DNA of 8,726 nucleotides, taken from Flavobacterium psychrophilum. Lineage in GTDB: Bacteria > Bacteroidota > Bacteroidia > Flavobacteriales > Flavobacteriaceae. The notes below the pieces were generated by a model. It searched no databases, was not told where the DNA came from, and worked only from the letters and a program-made list of their open reading frames with translations. Location: NCBI GenBank assembly GCA_003243255.1, contig QFQM01000190.1, positions 1-8,726 of the forward strand. Reading direction: 5' to 3'. This document shows positions 6,530-8,726 of this stretch, in pieces. Made by a program: the position numbers and the translations under genes. Position 1 is the stretch's first letter; each line of letters begins with the position of its first letter.

Positions 6530-7306
6530 ATGTTTGAAGTATTTCTTAATCCCAGTGCCTGGGTAGCATTATTAACCCTTACTTTTCTTGAAATCGTACT
6601 GGGTATTGATAACATCATTTTTATCTCTATCGTTACCGGAAAACTTCCTGTTGAAGATCGTAAAAAAGCGACCCGTATAGGTCTTTTTCTTGCAATGTTC
6701 ATGCGTATAGCCCTTTTGTTCGGAATTACGTTGCTCATAGCGATGAAAGAACCGTTTCTTAGTGTAGATTGGGGCTGGTTTAAGGCTGATTTTACCGGAC
6801 AGGCAGTAATATTGCTTGCAGGAGGTATCTTTCTTATCTATAAGAGTACCAAAGAAATACACGAAAAGGTTGATCATAAAGGTGAAGAAGAAAAAACATT
6901 AGGAGGAACTGCAAGGAAATCTTTTGCATCAATCATATTTCAGATACTTATGATTGATATTATTTTTTCAGTAGACTCTATACTAACTGCTGTTGGTATG
7001 ACCAATGGAATTGAAGGTGCATTAACGATTATGATTACTGCTGTAGTTATTTCGGTAGGGATAATGATGTTGTTTGCTGTACCGGTAGGGACTTTTGTAA
7101 ATGCAAATCCATCGATACAAATACTTGGACTGGCTTTCCTTATCCTGATAGGCTTCATGCTTACTACAGAAAGCATGCACTTATCACACGCAGAACTTGC
7201 CGGGCAACATGTTGGAGCTGTCCCTAAAGGTTATCTATACTTCGCAATAGCATTTTCACTAGGTGTCGAGTTCTTAAACATGAGAATGAGAAAGAAACAA
7301 GAATAA
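6530..7306 (+). CDS. TerC family integral membrane protein
   Basis: A 258-residue inner-membrane protein of the TerC/YgdQ/YoaE family. Helices lie at about 10-33, 48-70, 90-104, 130-150, 160-186, 196-212 and 233-250. The two family signature motifs, with acidic residues inside the membrane, are both present: EIVLGIDN at 21-28 and DIIFSVDS at 143-150. A polar charged loop (STKEIHEKVDHKGEEEKT) sits between the two halves. Family members have been linked to Mn2+ export and to metalation of secreted enzymes in other bacteria. The name comes from tellurite resistance operons, but no other ter genes are here, so tellurite resistance is not implied. It is the last gene of the operon, 11 nt after the lipoprotein gene, too little room for a yybP-ykoY Mn riboswitch directly upstream. 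The family is firm; the metal role is inferred. Confidence 0.9.
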   Translation: MFEVFLNPSAWVALLTLTFLEIVLGIDNIIFISIVTGKLPVEDRKKATRIGLFLAMFMRIALLFGITLLIAMKEPFLSVDWGWFKADFTGQAVILLAGGIFLIYKSTKEIHEKVDHKGEEEKTLGGTARKSFASIIFQILMIDIIFSVDSILTAVGMTNGIEGALTIMITAVVISVGIMMLFAVPVGTFVNANPSIQILGLAFLILIGFMLTTESMHLSHAELAGQHVGAVPKGYLYFAIAFSLGVEFLNMRMRKKQE

Positions 7307-7313
7307 AAAAATT

Positions 7314-7342
7314 AAAAGCATTCATAATCGGATGCTTTTTTT
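7314..7342. terminator. Bidirectional terminator closing the six-gene operon
   Basis: Arms 7314-7323 and 7330-7339 form a 10-bp stem with one T.G wobble around loop ATAATC. Seven T residues (7336-7342) follow on the plus strand; on the minus strand the stem is followed by a second T-rich run (complement of 7305-7313). It lies 8 nt after the TerC stop and directly after the stop of the facing minus-strand gene. Confidence 0.85.
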
Positions 7343-7616
7343 ATGCATGCATATGCTTATTACTATCTTTCATTTTTCGGTGTGCAGAAGATCTTGATAT
7401 AACCGGCATATTTATAAGTATACCTGTTACGCTCATCAACACAAGAATGAATAATAAAGAAATATAAATTAAGCTGTTTGCATCTCTGAAATCAGGAAAA
7501 TCAAAGATGATGTAGCTAGCGAGCCCTAGAAAAGCAATTACTGAAATAATAAAACTAAACATTTTCATAATCCTTAATTTATTGGTTAATCGATACATCA
7601 ATTTTGAAAGGACCAT
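7341..7616 (-). CDS. Small two-helix membrane protein, hypothetical
   Basis: Not recognised. As a 91-residue product it has a basic N-terminus (MVLSKLMYRLTNKLRIMK), a hydrophobic helix at about 19-41, a short polar loop (FPDFRDANS) and a second helix at about 49-70, ending in a basic His-containing tail (SSAHRKMKDSNKHMHA). Both ends are positively charged, so an inner-membrane hairpin with both termini inside is likely. The start is uncertain: ATG 7616 has a weak AAAGAG about 10 nt upstream, whereas ATG 7568 (75 residues, MKMFSFII...) is preceded by AAGGATT and keeps both helices. Its stop abuts the bidirectional terminator it shares with the TerC operon. A palindrome CAGTTttAACTG (7632-7643) lies upstream of the longer start. 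A real gene is likely on position and topology. Confidence 0.62.
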   Translation of the reverse strand: MVLSKLMYRLTNKLRIMKMFSFIISVIAFLGLASYIIFDFPDFRDANSLIYISLLFILVLMSVTGILINMPVISRSSAHRKMKDSNKHMHA

Positions 7617-7916
7617 AATGGATAGCTCTTTCAGTTTTAACTGTTTTTCATAATTTTTGTAGTAGTGTAAGGTGAATAAGGATTTACTCCTTGTTAAATA
7701 GCTTTTATAAATTTACAAAAAAAATCTTAAGAATTGTTAATATAGTATTAATTAGCATAAAAAACATCTCCACCTACTCTACCAAAACACTTTTAACTAT
7801 CTGAATTTCAGTGTATTTATAATAAATTTGTTAAAAATATTTATAATTAACAGTATTTTAAAACAGGGCAAAATCATAAATACTGAACTTGCATAGCAAT
7901 TCAAAATAAAGGTAAA
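7617..7916. other. AT-rich intergenic region with small dyads and no clear gene
   Basis: About 300 bases with no ORF longer than roughly 20 codons that I would accept. It contains CAGTTttAACTG (7632-7643), AAGGA-TTTAC-TCCTT (7678-7692), CTGAAtTTCAG (7801-7811) and a TAnnTTTG match (TAAATTTG, 7823-7830). It presumably carries the upstream regulatory sequence of the minus-strand membrane protein and of the candidate small ORF beginning at 7917. No tRNA-like cloverleaf or tandem repeat was seen. Confidence 0.55.
7823..7830 (+). promoter_or_regulatory. Candidate -7 element (TAAATTTG) upstream of the small ORF
   Basis: An exact TAnnTTTG match on the plus strand. The -33 region has no clear TTG (nearest is CTG at 7801-7803, 19 nt upstream), but it is occupied by the hyphenated palindrome CTGAAtTTCAG (7801-7811), which could be an operator. 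Transcription would begin near 7835, giving a leader of about 80 nt before the ATG at 7917. Confidence 0.35.
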
Positions 7917-8015
7917 ATGAACTGGGGAAATCTAAAATCAAAGACCAAAGCACTCATTGCCCTTACAATGAGAAGCTACAGGCAAAGGAGGCTCAGAAGA
8001 TACTTTATGTCTTAA
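7917..8015 (+). CDS. Candidate small basic protein (32 residues), unrecognised
   Basis: A short ORF from ATG 7917 to TAA 8015. AAAGG lies four bases before the ATG (AAAGGTAAAATG), a better ribosome binding site than most genes here have. The product starts MNWGNLKSKTKALIALT and ends in the arginine-rich MRSYRQRRLRRYFMS: three Lys and six Arg with no acidic residue, a net charge of about +9. Residues 12-18 are weakly hydrophobic, and an amphipathic helix is plausible. All six Arg codons are AGA or AGG, while neighbouring genes also use CGT and CGC. A TAnnTTTG box lies upstream and a hairpin terminator starts 18 nt after the stop, so the parts of a monocistronic unit are all present. I know no family for it. 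It could be a small nucleic-acid-binding or membrane-active peptide, a leader peptide, or a chance ORF in a small-RNA transcript. Confidence 0.45.
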   Translation: MNWGNLKSKTKALIALTMRSYRQRRLRRYFMS

Positions 8016-8032
8016 CAAATTCAATTATTAAG

Positions 8033-8078
8033 AAATTTTGCCGTTAATCATTTATGATAAGCGGCAAAATTTTATTTT
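8033..8078 (+). terminator. Hairpin terminator after the small ORF, overlapping the end of the convergent glycosylase gene
   Basis: Perfect 11-bp arms AAATTTTGCCG (8033-8043) and CGGCAAAATTT (8062-8072) enclose an 18-nt loop that can itself pair further (ATCA/TGAT near the apex). On the plus strand the right arm runs into TTTATTTTT, a good U tract. The repeat covers the last six codons of the minus-strand glycosylase; on that strand the stem is followed by a poor U tract, so it mainly serves plus-strand transcription. Confidence 0.65.
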
Positions 8079-8538
8079 TCCATTCTTCCAGTTTTTGTGC
8101 AAATGATTTAGTTGCATTGGCTCCGCTGGGTGATGGTAATACATCATAACCGATCCCTTCCCTTCTTCCTATATATCTATCATAATATGCAGCTGCATTT
8201 TTACTCGAAAACAACACATGCTTTATGTTAGGATATTTATTGTAAAATGCATCAAAGTTATTTGCTTTTTCGTTTCGTATATTACTATCCAGGCTTCCCT
8301 TCCGCTCACAATATTCCAAAACATCCCAAAGTGCTATACTGTGTTTCCTTAAAAGTGCTATCTTAAAAACATAATCATTGGAAACTTCTTCATTGAAAAC
8401 CGAATACATAAGCCTCCAAAACTGATTACCTCTATTACCATAATACTCCTGGAGTTCTAAAGACTTTTCTCCTGGCATCGTTCCTAATATGAGTATTTTA
8501 GAATCATAATCTACAATTGGAGAGAATGCTTTTTTCAT
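8044..8538 (-). CDS. DNA glycosylase of the uracil-DNA glycosylase superfamily, hypoxanthine-DNA glycosylase (HDG) type
   Basis: A predicted base-excision repair enzyme that removes deaminated bases, by family most likely hypoxanthine (deoxyinosine) from DNA. The 164-residue length is close to the usual 160-170. Motif 1, ILGTMPGEKSLELQEYYGN at about 17-35, corresponds to the family pattern 'iLGs.Ps..Sl..q.YY'. It continues into RGNQFWRLM at 36-44, where Asn38 aligns with the catalytic Asn described for archaeal HDG. IALWDVLEYCERKGSLDSNI at about 68-87 is the conserved middle block. LPSPSGANA at about 143-151 is the C-terminal DNA-intercalating motif, where the family more often has LPSTSPANA. 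The start ATG 8538 is the first residue before KKAFSPIV and is well supported. No partner gene is adjacent. The superfamily is firm; substrate choice between hypoxanthine and uracil is inferred. Confidence 0.87.
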   Translation of the reverse strand: MKKAFSPIVDYDSKILILGTMPGEKSLELQEYYGNRGNQFWRLMYSVFNEEVSNDYVFKIALLRKHSIALWDVLEYCERKGSLDSNIRNEKANNFDAFYNKYPNIKHVLFSSKNAAAYYDRYIGRREGIGYDVLPSPSGANATKSFAQKLEEWKNKILPLIIND

Positions 8539-8593
8539 TAGGTTATAAATAATTTGAATGATTTTATAAATAACACACTTATTTTTAATAAAC

Positions 8594-8625
8594 CTGTAAC
8601 ACAGTGAGTTAAAGTGTTGTTACAG
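8594..8625. repeat. Inverted repeat, possible terminator of the partial minus-strand gene
   Basis: CTGTAAC (8594-8600) and GTTACAG (8619-8625) are perfect inverted arms; allowing a 3-nt bulge, CTGTAACAC pairs with GTGTTacag as a 9-bp stem. The repeat spans the stop codon of the partial minus-strand ORF and is followed on that strand by GTTTATT, a weak U tract. It could be a weak terminator or a protein-binding dyad upstream of the glycosylase gene. Confidence 0.4.
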
Positions 8626-8726
8626 CTATTTCTTTTATAAATTCATTAAGAATGATTCCTTTTTGGCTTCTATACTTTTGATTAATAAAATTTGAATAAT
8701 TCAAGTATTTAATATCAAATAAACGG
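8609..8726 (-). CDS. C-terminal end of an unrecognised protein, truncated by window edge
   Basis: On the minus strand a frame is open from the window edge for 38 codons to a TAA at 8611-8609. The product ends ...QKYRSQKGIILNEFIKEIAVTTL, a mix of charged and hydrophobic residues with helix-like spacing that reads as a natural soluble C-terminus. In such AT-rich DNA, 38 codons without a stop is uncommon but not decisive. The same strand continues about 70 nt later into the glycosylase gene, so the two could be neighbours in one transcript, although the inverted repeat across the stop may separate them. No family can be assigned from this tail. Confidence 0.5.
   Translation of the reverse strand, partial: RLFDIKYLNYSNFINQKYRSQKGIILNEFIKEIAVTTL

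Noticed and set aside
7343..7352. ATGCATGCAT palindrome
   Set aside because: It encodes the HMHA end of the minus-strand gene; a simple self-complementary alternation with no other support as a site.
7984..7991. Perfect Shine-Dalgarno-like AAAGGAGG inside the small ORF
   Set aside because: The next ATG (8007) is 15 nt away and followed after one codon by a stop, so it initiates nothing; it arises from Arg codons.

Overview
The window looks like chromosomal DNA from a flavobacterium (Bacteroidota, Flavobacteriaceae, most likely Flavobacterium or a close relative). The evidence is low G+C, start codons that mostly lack Shine-Dalgarno sequences, candidate -7 boxes of the Bacteroidota type TAnnTTTG, and a gene set typical of that family: an S9B dipeptidyl peptidase IV, a stand-alone RlmL-like methyltransferase, DUF6095, and a small lipoprotein that I recall being mislabelled 'DNA topoisomerase IV' in related genomes. 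I see no rRNA, tRNA, CRISPR array, transposase or phage gene.

Layout. (1) Positions 1-1456 hold the C-terminal two thirds of a dipeptidyl peptidase IV, closed by a strong terminator. (2) A lone DUF2971 gene follows directly and ends in a long bidirectional hairpin. (3) On the minus strand lie an RlmL-type THUMP methyltransferase and, downstream of it, a 77-residue two-helix membrane protein. (4) A roughly 55-bp divergent promoter region separates these from a tight plus-strand operon (about 3658-7306): class I SAM methyltransferase, ZIP metal transporter, murQ, DUF6095 membrane protein, small lipoprotein, TerC-type membrane protein. Gaps run from 11 nt down to a 14-nt overlap, and the run ends at one bidirectional terminator. 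(5) A small minus-strand two-helix protein faces the operon. (6) An AT-rich stretch (7617-8043) has no ordinary gene but contains a candidate 32-codon, strongly basic small ORF with an upstream AAAGG, a candidate -7 box and a downstream hairpin terminator. (7) A minus-strand hypoxanthine/uracil-DNA glycosylase-like gene follows. (8) The last 118 bases hold the C-terminal end of an unrecognised minus-strand protein running off the window.

How it fits together. Most genes are housekeeping: peptide degradation, 23S rRNA modification, peptidoglycan recycling (MurQ) and DNA repair. The central operon combines MurQ with two membrane proteins linked to divalent metals (ZIP and TerC) and two small envelope proteins, suggesting a cell-envelope and metal-homeostasis unit. 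That grouping is inference. I found no convincing new multi-gene system. The least explained items are the basic 32-codon ORF, the ZIP protein with a non-canonical metal site, and the DUF2971 gene boxed between two terminators.
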